Source: Eremomyces bilateralis CBS 781.70 (Eukaryota; Ascomycota; Dothideomycetes; Eremomycetales; Eremomycetaceae). Taken from it: a stretch of DNA of 64,000 nucleotides. Under the pieces are notes generated by a model. The model did no database searches, was not told the origin of the DNA, and saw nothing but the letters and a program-made list of their open reading frames with translations. Below, in pieces: positions 42,841 through 52,879 of the stretch; within the stretch, counting starts at the first letter, position 1; each line of letters opens with the position of its first letter. The position numbers and the translations under genes were made by a program. The DNA is taken from NCBI RefSeq assembly GCF_010015585.1, contig NW_022985090.1, forward strand, positions 259,059 to 323,058. Direction: 5' to 3'.

Positions 42841-43293
42841 CGAAGGTATATAGATATTGAACGATTTGACTTGATCTTTAAAGACCTGTTTGGCCCGGCG
42901 CTAGAGGGCAGAATCCGCAGTCATGTCGGCCGGAAAATCCTGGCCGTACACCTTCCGGATCGACGAAGGGTGGGCATCGGCGTTCTGGTTGAGGAACTAA
43001 CTCCACCGAGTTTCGCGCCCAAATTGCTTTGATAGTGACAGGAAATCAAGCTCGGACTGGGACACTTGTCCGTTCTTGGTCTGCTTACTGCGCTTCTTCG
43101 GCGCAGAGAGCTCTTCGCGGCGCTTTCGCTTGCGTGCCTATACCACCAAACGAGTCAATTACTACAATTTATATGGATTTACTAGGGAATTATAGTAAAT
43201 GATTCATAGGGATATAAAAACAAGTAAACTTACGCGTGGAGAAAGGGAATCTTCCTGAAGAGAAGCAGTCCCATCTTCAAAATCGAGAGGAGC

Positions 43294-44149
43294 CTATACC
43301 ACCGAAACCGAGTTCTGCTGCCCCATAGACATTCTCTATAGCTTAATGGCAAGGAGATCTTTCTATGATAATTATAGATAAAATTATAGAAATCTCTAAA
43401 CTGCGTTTGATGATGGCGGCACAGATGGTGAAATGGGCCTACAGATAAAATGACACACAGCTCAGAGTTCTGGCTTTCATAGAAGACCTCATTCAGTGGT
43501 TATGTAGCGTTTAATGGTAGATCAACGAGTTTGCACTAGTGACCAGCATAGGAGGGTTATTGATGTATTTAGCGCGGAGCCCAATTGAGCACCCTGACTT
43601 GAAGCTCACTCGGGATATACTATACCGACCAGGTCACGTAACTAATGAAGCCGTTTGGGCTGCATATATAAACTGCGGAGTGTCCTAGTGCTTTACTAGT
43701 AGGTGGGATCCTGAATTGCCTTGTCCTGAAGATAATGCAATTCGGGGTGCGTCGTCTAACTATAGTAAGTTATGGGAGATGCTTCGAAAGACGAAGATTG
43801 ACAAGCAATAATGATTAATTAAAGCGACAGAAAGGTCAAGGTGACTAAGCTAAAATCACGTGACTCGGAGCTCGGAGTTCGGTCCATTCAAAATTCCGAA
43901 CCAGCGATGTGGCGTAATTATGCCTAATTTCGCCTAAGGCATCATATACCGGGATCGCCACAATTTCAGTGATTACTCAATCAAAACGAACCTCCTCAAG
44001 TCGTCAACGACCACGCAATTCCTCCACCTTCGACGCAGCCCTGGCTTGATATCGCAGCGATGAGTCGACGCGTGGCATTTAGCCGCCTTCCGTAAACAGT
44101 CTCGATAGTAGCTTCTAGCTACTTCGCGCTTCACATAGAGCGCGACCGG
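43294..44149. other. decayed stretch at the island's right edge
   Basis: No open frame is supported. Exon-like remains of the unrecognised gene may continue to about 43450. Confidence 0.35.
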
Positions 44150-44246
44150 CCAATAGAATAGATGATTACGTTGGTTTATCCACTGATCAATCTTGAGAGG
44201 CGAGATTGCGTATGCTTCTCTGCCTGTCCTGGAAGCGTGTATAAAA
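44150..44246 (+). promoter_or_regulatory. Hsp20 core promoter: CCAAT and TATA boxes
   Basis: A CCAAT box (GGCCAATAGA, 44150-44154) lies about 90 bases before a strong TATA box (GTGTATAAAACG, about 44238-44245), which is about 120 bases before the start codon. This spacing fits a heat-inducible fungal gene. Heat-shock elements (GAA/TTC triplets) occur, but not as a clean alternating array. Confidence 0.55.
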
Positions 44247-44364
44247 CGAGGTTTGGTATTGTATTTTCGAGTCTCAATAAAGCAATTCGATCAATCTCAC
44301 ATTCACGTACACCATCACCCAAATCTATTTCACAGTTTTTTGACCATCTCTTTATCGATCCAAC

Positions 44365-45243
44365 ATGCCGTCCATCAGATATATCAACCAATCCGCTCCA
44401 TTCTGGGACTTCGTCGCCGGCCTCGAAGACCAGGGAACCAACCATCCTTTCTTCGCCGCCCATACTTCTGAAGGCGGCCACCCAGGGTGGACAGGTCCCC
44501 CTCACCACGGCTGGCGTCTCTGGCAGCAACGTCAGGAGCAAGCAGCCCAACCTGGACCTTCAAATACTGAGAAAGACACCGCACGAGAGAGTGATGGCGA
44601 GACCTTAGCTCCCGAGGGCGACTCGTCCGCTGCGAAGGAAAAGTCGTCGGAGACCACTCCGGAAGGCGCCCAGAACCCTGAACATCCCCGATGCGGTCGA
44701 CGAGGAGGATGGGGCCGTAATGGATGGGGTGGCCGGCGTGGTGGTCGTCATGGTTGGGGCCGTGGAGGTCCATGGGGTGGCCCAGGTGCCTTCAGTGTCG
44801 GCGCCGGACCTTTCGGTCTTGGACAATTTGCGGAGATATTCAACTCACAACTGTTTGGAGGCGAACAAGGCGAGAAGAGTCAGGATGACTTCACTCCCGA
44901 CGCCGATGTCTTCGATACCGAAACGGAATACGTCATCCATGTGTCGCTGCCCGGTGCGAATCGAAATGATATCGGAGTGAACTGGGATGCGGACAAGAGC
45001 GAGTTGAGCATCGCCGGTGTCGTTCACCGCCCGGGTGATGAAGAGTTCTTGAAGACTCTAGCGTTGAATGAGCGGAAGGTCGGGCCGTTTGAGAGGAAGA
45101 TTCGCTTGGGAACTCGTGCCAATCCGGCTCAGGTTGATGTCGATGGGATCACGGCCAAGTTGGAGGATGGTATCCTGCGCATTGAAGTTCCGAAGAAGGA
45201 CAAGGACGACTTTGTTCGTGTGCAGAAGGTTGATATTGAATAG
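44365..45243 (+). CDS. Hsp20/alpha-crystallin small heat-shock protein (HSP30-type)
   Basis: Single exon, 292 aa. The N-terminus is typical of ascomycete HSP30 (MPSIRYINQSAPFWDFVAGL). The alpha-crystallin domain covers about residues 170-285: FTPDADVFDTETEYVIHVSL, PGANRNDIGVNWDADKSELS, ERKVGPFERKIRLGTRANPA, and the closing AKLEDGILRIEVPK with its I-x-I/V-like end. Between them lie an acidic linker and an unusual Gly/Trp/Arg/His-rich segment (GRRGGWGRNGWGGRRGGRHG and following) of about 35 residues. The protein holds unfolded proteins in the cytosol, and its promoter carries CCAAT and TATA boxes. The Trp/Gly-rich insert is longer and more repetitive than I expect for this family. Confidence 0.9.
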   Translation: MPSIRYINQSAPFWDFVAGLEDQGTNHPFFAAHTSEGGHPGWTGPPHHGWRLWQQRQEQAAQPGPSNTEKDTARESDGETLAPEGDSSAAKEKSSETTPEGAQNPEHPRCGRRGGWGRNGWGGRRGGRHGWGRGGPWGGPGAFSVGAGPFGLGQFAEIFNSQLFGGEQGEKSQDDFTPDADVFDTETEYVIHVSLPGANRNDIGVNWDADKSELSIAGVVHRPGDEEFLKTLALNERKVGPFERKIRLGTRANPAQVDVDGITAKLEDGILRIEVPKKDKDDFVRVQKVDIE

Positions 45244-45747
45244 TTGTTGTGGCTGGAGTGTTAGTGTGAACCGTACATGTCTTTCCTTCAATTAGCAATA
45301 CCATAGCATCTGCAACGAAACAATCATGAATCCACGCACTGTATTGATATGAGACAATGTGATGTTCGTAAGAACATTCCAGCAAGAGAGCCAACAGGAA
45401 CATAGGCACGATGCGATTGGTCCAACTTGTTTTCAATCTGGTAGCACGGCTCCCGGTTGGCTGCAGGCGATTCACTGTTTCATCATCAGCACACCACATC
45501 TTTCATATGTTGTCATTCCCGAATCTAGGATTCATGCACATGGCGAAGCTGTCAACACGTCACTGGCTAGCCCGAAACGGGGCCGTATGAAGCTAGGATA
45601 CTACGGACAGTGGCCTGAGCTGGCCTAGCATCTATCTAAATCTATGTATATTTCCATGCCTTCGACATGCCAAACATTAATGTTCGAATCCCAGATATAA
45701 AGAAACACATGTGTACTTACTCACTCATCCTGCCTATCGCACGCAAG
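45244..45747. other. intergenic stretch between convergent genes
   Basis: No gene is supported. It holds the 3' ends of Hsp20 (+) and the RTA1-like gene (-). Confidence 0.4.
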
Positions 45748-46782
45748 TTATGCCATGGGATCCAGCTGGATGCGCGAACCACCACCTCCCTTGAGTAACC
45801 GACCAATTTCTGAAGGATGTATCAAGTTCATAACAACCACTGCCGCCGCAATGAGCAACGAATCGAAGACGTAGAGGTACACCTCCTTCGACAACAGATA
45901 CCCGTTAAACCCCTGCAAATACTCGATCACACGGAAGATCGATCGAACGAAGATGAGGAGGCTCGTGGCGTACAGGGCGCCCATGTGCTTCTGCCATGGC
46001 ATAACGTGGGCGAGCTGAGTGGGGACTTTCCGCAGTCGGAAATGGAAGAGAGCGCCGGCGATGACGAAGAGCCCAAAGAAGATGATCTGGATGAACAAGC
46101 CGCCGACGATGATATTGCTGCCGGCGTCCACGCTCTTTTGTGTGTCAGCTACGGCGAGGAGCCCGCCTCTGCGATGAATTAGTCTCAGAATGCATTTATT
46201 TAGGTACAGCCTATGGAAGGCGGAGAAGCGGAAATTGCGGTAGTTCTCACCCGGCGCCTTGCATGCAAAAAGACAGGACATCTCCCGTCACGAAGATTTT
46301 CGTCATCCACGTCCGACGAACGAACAGGTGGGATTCTCCATCAACCATCAGGACAATCCGCCCGAGTTCCATATAGATCGAAGCCGCCAGGAAAGCCGGC
46401 GCCACGAGGACGAACAGGGTTTGGATCAGATACGGCCCAAGAGTCCACTCCCCATTTTCCTGCGTCGCCGAGACAGTGCGTCCAACGTAACCAACTGCTT
46501 CCACTAGAAAAATGTTAGGTATTGGTTCTCTTTGGGGAATCGCTTCTCTTAGGGATAAGAGGGTCGCGAAATGACAATGGACATACTGAGAACGCCCAGG
46601 ACGAACGGAACGAAGAACCATGTTCGCGTTCGGATCATCTGGAAGGAATGCCATGCTGTCAGGACGAAGAATACTACGGTAAAGATGATCGCGGCGGCGA
46701 GATTCGGTTCATAGTGGTAGTATTCGAAGTCCACTAGACTTGTATCATGACCTTCACGTCGCGCAAATATATTTGAGGTCAT
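45748..46782 (-). CDS. RTA1-family seven-span membrane protein
   Basis: Three exons (46782-46587, 46503-46251, 46168-45748) give 289 aa in continuous phase; introns 83 and 82 nt. The pattern is that of RTA1/RTM1/RSB1 proteins: an N-terminal Y-x-Y-x-P-N motif (FEYYHYEPNLAAAIIFTVVF), GVLMEAVGYVGRTVS, APAFLAASIYMELGRIV, MTKIFVTGDVLSFCMQGAGG, LFIQIIFFGLFVIAGALFHF, and an acidic-basic last loop before EVYLYVFDSLLIAAAVVVMN. Family members in yeast mediate resistance to aminocholesterol and toxic sphingoid bases, apparently as lipid translocators or sensors in the plasma membrane. The substrate here is unknown. The gene is whole. Confidence 0.88.
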
Positions 46783-47667
46783 CCTTTATCGTCCCTCACA
46801 CGACTCCGCAGGGGTGGAGAGATTCAAACGAAGGATTGGAGAGCGTGTTCTGGCTCGGCTCAGAAGGAGTGCATAATAGCGAATGTCGATCTATATAAAT
46901 CCCAAATCCCAAACAGCAAAATTGCATCCTTAGATGCGAGCTACTAATGACTACGTCGATCCTTAAAAGTTCTAGGCCGTATTTTTCCCCTTTGCCCTAT
47001 TTCGCAATTCTTGCGAGGCTCTTGCCCGCTAGCGCAGAGATAACCCCTTTTATAGGGCGCTCTAGGGATCGGACTAGGAATCCATCCAATCAGAACACGC
47101 TCTTTACTACAACATTCAGCTATACGATGCTGTTTTGATGTCCACCTAAGCTGGGGTGGTTCCTTCGGCATGGGTCTCCATCTCCGATTCGGGAATCGAT
47201 CCGAAATCGTTGCTCCCTGAGGGGTTCCCACGTGCGTGAAAGTCGACGACGTCCAACCGCATTTTTCTCATGTTGACGAACCTTTGCAATATTCCATGTG
47301 CAGGAGTTCAAATGTGAAAAGGAGTTCGCGATATGTTTGGGGAATACGATCCCCAGAGGAACTGGTGTCTTCATCCTATTCCCCAGCCACTGTCGCCTCC
47401 GCAACATCTGGACTGGATCCATGGATGATGGATGGTTCTTGCAAGAACCAGACTATTGTTGAATATGGCTACGCTCTACGACCGGTATTCCCTCAATGCC
47501 ATAGTGACCAAAGAATGTCCTCGTATACCAAATGCAGGTCGCGTCTGGGCAACCGATCGCATAGAATTGGCCATTATCGGCATTGCTACGAAGCTCGTCA
47601 TGAACCATGACGTTCCCCGAGCCTTCGCATTCTCGTCACGGAAGTATCATACATCCCCCAGAACTCC
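46783..47667. other. intergenic stretch
   Basis: This probably includes the promoter of the RTA1-like gene. Plus-strand frames at 47236-47692 are open but motif-free and overlap one another. They may be a decayed gene. No structure is supported. Confidence 0.35.
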
Positions 47668-48879
47668 TTACTTACTTGTGTCGAGAACATAACGTCCCGC
47701 GATCTTTCCTGCCTTCATCATATCAAAAACATTTCCTAGCTCCGACAGACCGACAACTTTAAACGGTGCCTTGATCTGCCCCCGGCGGAAGAACTCAATC
47801 GCTTCCGCCGAATCGATCCGGTTGCCGACATAGGATCCGCGGATGCTAACCATGCGGACCACCGTCTGGAAGACAGGTGCCTTGAGATATGCGTTTGCGG
47901 GAAGACCGATGCAGACGACAATGCCTCTCGGGCGAACGTACTATTCAAGTCAGCGTCTGCTCGTCTCGATCACCAGTTGTTGACCCCAGCATCCCTAAAC
48001 ATACCTCCGTTGCCTGTTGGAATGGCTTCTCATTCACCGCCACCAACAGCACCGCATGCGGCCCCATCCCATCCTCCGTGCACGCCTGCACATCTTTCAC
48101 GATATCCTTGCTCGTCGCGAAATCCACAAACGACGCGCTGCCCAGCTGCTCAATGCACATCTTCCGCTTCTCCTCCCCTGTATCGATCGCGATACACCGC
48201 AACCCCATCGCCTTCGCGTACTGCTGCGCCAGCGACCCCAGGCCGCCACCCGCGCCGACGATCGCGACCGTTTGTCCGGGGCGCGCGCCGGACTCTTTGA
48301 GGCCTTTGTAGACGGTGATGCCGGCGCAGAGCACGGGGGCGATGGCGTCGAGGGGCACTTCTTTGGGGATGCGGGACACGTGCGCTGCTTTGCCGATGCA
48401 GTATTGCTGGAAGGTGCCGTCAACCGTGTAGCCGGATAAGGTCGCCTTTTGGCAGAGCGGCTCGTCGGCGGCTTGACAGAACGAGCATTGGAGACAGGTG
48501 CCGTTGATCCACTGCGGAGGTGTGTGTGTAAGCCTGCGGCCATTTCACGAGGGGTGTTGGAGACAATAAGTGGCGGGGTGGAAGAGCGTACCTTAACGCC
48601 GACGTGCTCGCCGAGCGGAATGTCCTCGACCAGCTCGCCCTTCGCGACGACTATGCCCGCGCCTTCGTGGCCGCCAACGAGCGGCATCTTGCGGTCCAGC
48701 GGCCAGTCGCCCATCATGGCATGGTAGTCCGTATGGCAGACGCCCGAGTACTTGATGTTCACGAGGACCTCATCCGGACCAGGTTTCGGGGTATCGACTT
48801 GCTTGTAAGTGACCGGACCGCCGGTCTTCTCTGTGACTTGAGCCCATTGCTTCGCTGGGACTTCGTATGTCGGGGCCAT
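47668..48879 (-). CDS. zinc-dependent alcohol dehydrogenase (ADH1-type)
   Basis: Three exons (48879-48592, 48511-48005, 47940-47668; introns 80 and 64 nt) give 355 aa, the normal length. Catalytic zinc ligands are Cys48 and His71 with Glu72 (SGVCHTD and VGGHEGAG). The structural zinc is held by Cys102, Cys105, Cys108 and Cys116 ([18 protein letters not shown]). The NAD-binding turn is [12 protein letters not shown], and [12 protein letters not shown] carries the Asp that prefers NAD over NADP. The sequence resembles fungal ADH1/ADH3-type enzymes interconverting ethanol and acetaldehyde. No mitochondrial presequence is evident, so the enzyme is probably cytosolic. Intact. Confidence 0.92.
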
Positions 48880-49529
48880 TTTGGTGGGTGGGTAGAGAAT
48901 GGACGGCAGTTAGGACGAGACTGGGAATGTAAGGAGGAACTTCTGGATAGTAGTGATGTGATGGAAGTAACGGTTTAAACGAAAAGCAAACCTGACGACG
49001 TAATGGACCCTGATATATGTTTACATTTGGAAATGGATGTAGCCATTGCATGGAACGTGAACCCATGGTTTTACAAATCATATTTCCAGTTGTCCGGAAG
49101 GCAATACGCGTCAAAAATACCCAATGTAGGCCATCTACACCGTTTGAGAATGTAACATTCAACGCGCCTGACAGCAAAATACAGTTGATCTTCTGAAGCT
49201 CAATGCGGGGAGGTGGGCTGAGATTGTATCATGCCGTGCGTAGATGAAGCCAACAACCAATGACACCAAATTCTGACCTTGAGCGATCAAGGGTTCTTCC
49301 CCACACATTTCCTCGATCTGTTGATCGTTTGATCATGGAATTCGAATACGGGTCGATTTCGGCATGTTTAGCATCCGCTTGACCGCGTCCCTCACCCCAT
49401 CATGCGCTCGCCCGTGATGCTCGGAATATTGCCCCTGCGGAATCACGCGGTGACTCAAGCTAAAGTCGGCAATATGCTACTAGGTATGTACAAGATTCTT
49501 ATCGATTCATCTAGGCCTCAACGTCGAGG
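48880..49529. other. intergenic stretch
   Basis: This is the promoter side of the ADH gene and the 3' flank of the CDF gene. No further gene or RNA is seen. Confidence 0.4.
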
Positions 49530-51044
49530 CTATAGCTCCTTCTTTAGGAAATGCTCCGGCGCATGGCTCGTCTCATAGTCTACATGGACGTACGCCCGCT
49601 CAACATCCGGCAGGCTCTCCAGCTTGGTCTGCAGTTCTTCCGCCACATCATGCGTGCTTCGTAACGAGTCATCTGCATCCATGACAATGTCAACCTCGAC
49701 AATGAGGCGTGGTCCGGAATGGTAGGCTCGGACGGTGTCGATTGCCGAAATGTGTTCCGAGTGGGTCATAGCTGGGTAGAAGTCAGGACGGTAGTTCTCG
49801 TGAACCGTTGATGGCAACTTACAGATATAGGTGATCAACTGCAGCGTATGCGTGTCGGCAGAGACTCCAATGAGCAATTGGAACTCCGAATATGCTGTTC
49901 TCGCCCATAGGAATATGATGAGTGTCGATAGGACGATGGCGCCCATCGCATCAATCCACCACTTCAACTTGCTTCCCAGGACCGCGGTCATCAATCCAAA
50001 CCCATTGATCAGCAAATCGTTCCTATGGTCCTCCCACAGGATCCGCACCTGGCTATATATATTCCTCAGCGCGTAGCAATAGAAGAATAGCGCCAACTTG
50101 GTGAAGAACGCAATCGCGACAGCCAGCACCGACGGTAGATGAAAATCCTTTGTGTCCGTCTCCGACCCTCCAATCAGGTCTCGACAGCTCATGACAATTA
50201 CGACCAGCGACACTGCGATCATGACGAAGCAGAAGATGATATTCCCCGCCGTCTCAATCCTCGCCTTCCCGCTCGGGAACTTCCTCGAATCCACCCGTCC
50301 CACCGCCCGGTTGCACAGGATCAACATCACGTTGCTCAGCGGATCGAACAGCGAATCCACCATCGTCGTGAAGATCGACAGCAATCCGGACGAGACCGCC
50401 CCGTACATCTGCAGGCCCGCCAGCAACACGTTCGCCACGAACGACCCCTGCACCGCGATCTGATACTTCAGATGCGAGCTCCCCTGCTCCGCCTTCGCCG
50501 CCGCCCGGTGCTCGTCCACGGGCTTTAGCAGCCGCTCGATGTTCGCATTTTGCGACTCGTAGAACTCCTCGACTGCGCGGCCGCGGCGCCACGAGGAGAT
50601 GTCGGTGCTATTGGCGAGGGGGTTGGGGGTGCAGGTCGACCGGGAGGTCGAGGTAGTTGTGCGTTTGCGGGACGAGTTCGCTTTGATCAGGTCAATTTCC
50701 GAGGCGGTCTTGAGCCGGGCGGCAAGTTGAAAGGGATCATTCTCCTCCGTGTATTGAGCGGGGCTTTGGCGTTCGACATCGCCTTCGTGGGCGGAGGAAT
50801 GGAGCCGGGCTACGGGGTCGTTTTCCTCGTTTGGGGTGCTTGCTTCGTAGGCGGTGGTGGTGGCTTTGTAGGGTTCATGGCTGTACGGGAAATGTGTGGG
50901 TGTTGGCGCGTCCGCCGGAGTCGGCGGTCCTACATGTCGATGCAGGCTTTCAGGACGAGGACTAGATTGCCTGGAGGGGTTAGGGTCGAGGTGAAATGGA
51001 TGCGGTCGGAGGGAGATCGAGTGTCGGATCTCTTCGGAACCCAT
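49530..51044 (-). CDS. cation diffusion facilitator (CDF) metal transporter
   Basis: The whole region is open for 504 codons, but 49822-49772 is best read as a 51-nt intron (GTAAGT ... TTCTACCCAG). Removing it joins LQLITYIS to MTHSEHISAIDTVRAYHSGP, which matches the family, and gives 487 aa. About 190 residues of polar N-terminus precede six membrane spans. Span 2 contains SIFTTMVDSLFDPLSNVMLI with the D-x3-D metal site, and a later span carries DHRNDLLINGFGLM with the H/D-x3-D pair. The cytosolic C-terminal domain (VEVDIVMDADDSLRSTHDVA and VERAYVHVDYE) is the CDF dimer domain. The DxxxD ... DxxxD set suggests manganese rather than zinc transport. Confidence 0.9.
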   Translation of the reverse strand: MGSEEIRHSISLRPHPFHLDPNPSRQSSPRPESLHRHVGPPTPADAPTPTHFPYSHEPYKATTTAYEASTPNEENDPVARLHSSAHEGDVERQSPAQYTEENDPFQLAARLKTASEIDLIKANSSRKRTTTSTSRSTCTPNPLANSTDISSWRRGRAVEEFYESQNANIERLLKPVDEHRAAAKAEQGSSHLKYQIAVQGSFVANVLLAGLQMYGAVSSGLLSIFTTMVDSLFDPLSNVMLILCNRAVGRVDSRKFPSGKARIETAGNIIFCFVMIAVSLVVIVMSCRDLIGGSETDTKDFHLPSVLAVAIAFFTKLALFFYCYALRNIYSQVRILWEDHRNDLLINGFGLMTAVLGSKLKWWIDAMGAIVLSTLIIFLWARTAYSEFQLLIGVSADTHTLQLITYICKLPSTVHENYRPDFYPAMTHSEHISAIDTVRAYHSGPRLIVEVDIVMDADDSLRSTHDVAEELQTKLESLPDVERAYVHVDYETSHAPEHFLKKEL

Positions 51045-51457
51045 TCTGGTATCTTGGTCCTCCTGAGACGGGACATTGAAGAATCACGAAAGACGAAATA
51101 CGAACATGACGCGCGGAAAGTTTGGGGGTTTAACGGTTTAGAGACAAGGAAGGAACGGAGTAAAGCTTGCTTGTCTAGTGAAAGCCAGGCCGGAGTCGGT
51201 CCTTCTGCCGTGCTTTGCACCCCCACTGGGCCCCACCATAGTCACCTAGCACAGCCACTAGCACAGCCACCAACCTTTTTCCCGGGTCATCAAACATCGA
51301 ACCTGCTCTGGCACTAAGTTGCAGTTCAACCCTCTTGAGTGAGTGAGTCTTGACAGTTGACACAGATGTCCCTCTTCCCTTGCATTTGATGTTGTTTCCC
51401 CCTGTCAAGGCTCCCTCCATTCTGCACTTTCCACTTCAAGCGCCGCCACACGTTGAG
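51045..51457. other. intergenic stretch, CDF upstream region
   Basis: Promoter side of the CDF gene. No gene is supported. Confidence 0.4.
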
Positions 51458-51640
51458 GGTAGAGGTCCGAAACGAATACGAATAATATGAATAATATGAA
51501 TAATATGAATAATATGAATAATATGAATAATTTGTGAATATGAATAAAGTCTTGGCGAATAATGTGAACATGAATATGCCTTATATTCATATTCGCGATA
51601 TTCATGAATATTCATATTATTCATGAATACTTCGCATAGA
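51458..51640. mobile_element. hAT-like terminus with GAATAATAT minisatellite
   Basis: It begins GGTAGAGGTCCGAAACGAAT, close to the reverse complement of the terminus at 32453. Five to six copies of GAATAATAT follow (about 51480-51530), then GAATAAAGTCTTGGCGAATA, which resembles the terminus at 1-370. The repeats ATATTCATATTCGCG follow. I read it as one end of a decayed hAT copy whose other part may be the repeat at 52193. Confidence 0.4.
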
Positions 51641-52192
51641 TATAGGCAAATGAAGTTGTAACATCTAAAGCCTCATTACCATAACATGTCAAGAAGTGCT
51701 TGGGATTGTCAACAATATAATAATCAAGGCGTAGATACACTGTCGATGTTCATTTGATCAAAAGCCTAATAGTCTGAATACATTAGATATAACTAAGAAA
51801 GTCGCCAAAAAAAGAAACGAAAAGGAAAAAGAAAAAGAAAGTAGATATCGTAGTATCAATACTCTGAGTTTATCACCTTCTCCATAGTTCTCTATGCATT
51901 CCTAACGGCCATGAAGGAGTCCTGAAATAGACTACTACCAATTAAGAAGGAATTCGTTATCAGTGTCCCTTCAGGAGTACAAGCCATCTCATCGTCTCTG
52001 CATTCATAGAGTGTCTCCTAAGACCCAACACGTCTCGTGCACCACTAAAAGAACGTTCCACGCCCACCTCAATAGAGGGAACGGAGAGACAGTCGCGTGC
52101 CGCTTGAGCCATGCAAGAAAAGTCAGGCGCATTTGCTTTCTACCATTTCAATACCCAGTCAGGGTCACCGTCCGCAAACGAGGGATGCGGGT
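51641..52192. other. decayed stretch
   Basis: An A-rich run (AAAAAGAAACGAAAAGGAAA) occurs near 51808-51840. No gene is supported. Confidence 0.4.
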
Positions 52193-52672
52193 GTTAACGC
52201 GACAGACGTGTCATAACTATCCAGGATTCGCGGCTTGAAGTACATAAACCTCCATTCTCTATTACCGATAGTCGAATACATGATTTGACACGTCATTAAC
52301 ATGTCAACTCATGTAACTTATTCCCAGTGCAAATTTAATAGTTATTTAATAGGTTTTGGAGGTTTTAGGCGGTGTTGACGTTTGAGAGGTTGTTTGCGCG
52401 GAAACTTGAATAAAAATGATATTGGGAATGAGAGGCAATCTTTGAATCTCTTTATACCTGCAATAGAATAGGGCCCCGTACCTAGACATACGGGATATAT
52501 GGAATCCAAATTCATGGCTATTCGCAGCACGGCTCAAAGTAGCGCAAAAAACACCTGCGTGGGTTCTGGCATAGGAGCTGGACTGAAATCTGTCTATTGA
52601 CAAGCAAGACGGTAGCATAATTATAACTATATGGGAAGAGGAAATGGGTCGGCCTGGAACAACAAATCCCCC
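52193..52672 (+). repeat. ~490-bp dispersed repeat, copy B
   Basis: Same sequence as 31856-32343 with scattered substitutions. It starts GTTAACGCGACAGACGTG and ends AACAACAAATCCCCC. It is in the same orientation, but without the adjacent transposase. Confidence 0.8.
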
Positions 52673-52879
52673 ATCTAATTTAATAGGATCTCAATCCAGG
52701 TCTGTTGGTGCTTGCTTGGTTTCATAGCGAGGTAATATATTTCGCGGGACGGATGGCGTCTTCATATATTCCCAGGTAAAGCGGTGGTGTGCTTCGCTAT
52801 TCCTGCTTCTTTGTGATTTCCTTCCTAACTGTCAGTATCGTCAACATCAATGGCTTCGTGAAACTGGTCGGCCACCAAC

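Larger units (their letters stand above)
41911..43293 (-). pseudogene. unrecognised multi-exon gene, broken, with repeat-filled introns
   Basis: Exon-like pieces with good splice sites line up on the minus strand. At 43293-43234 (APLDFEDGTASLQEDSLSPR) the donor is GTAAGT. At 43137 to about 42845 the piece starts ARKRKRREELSAPKKRSKQT and holds FLNQNADAHPSSIRKVYGQD. At about 42560-42420 it reads GVAIHLGEKFSSEDFLNMWY and DVDRSSELGKLYCKC, donor GTAAGT at 42419. At 42194-41911 it reads SLGSFVWGIFQAERGEKDWL and EPFEDVDMECFKELFDIS after a CTAAC branch. The first two acceptors both read GGTGGTATAG. In-frame stops in the second piece break it. No family is recognised. The two large introns consist of degenerate repeats. 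Confidence 0.45.

Noticed and set aside
48097-48310. Long plus-strand frames across the ADH gene
   Set aside because: They are antisense shadows of the GC-rich ADH coding sequence.
51480-51535. CRISPR-like array
   Set aside because: GAATAATAT units are directly adjacent with no spacers; it is a minisatellite in a eukaryotic genome.
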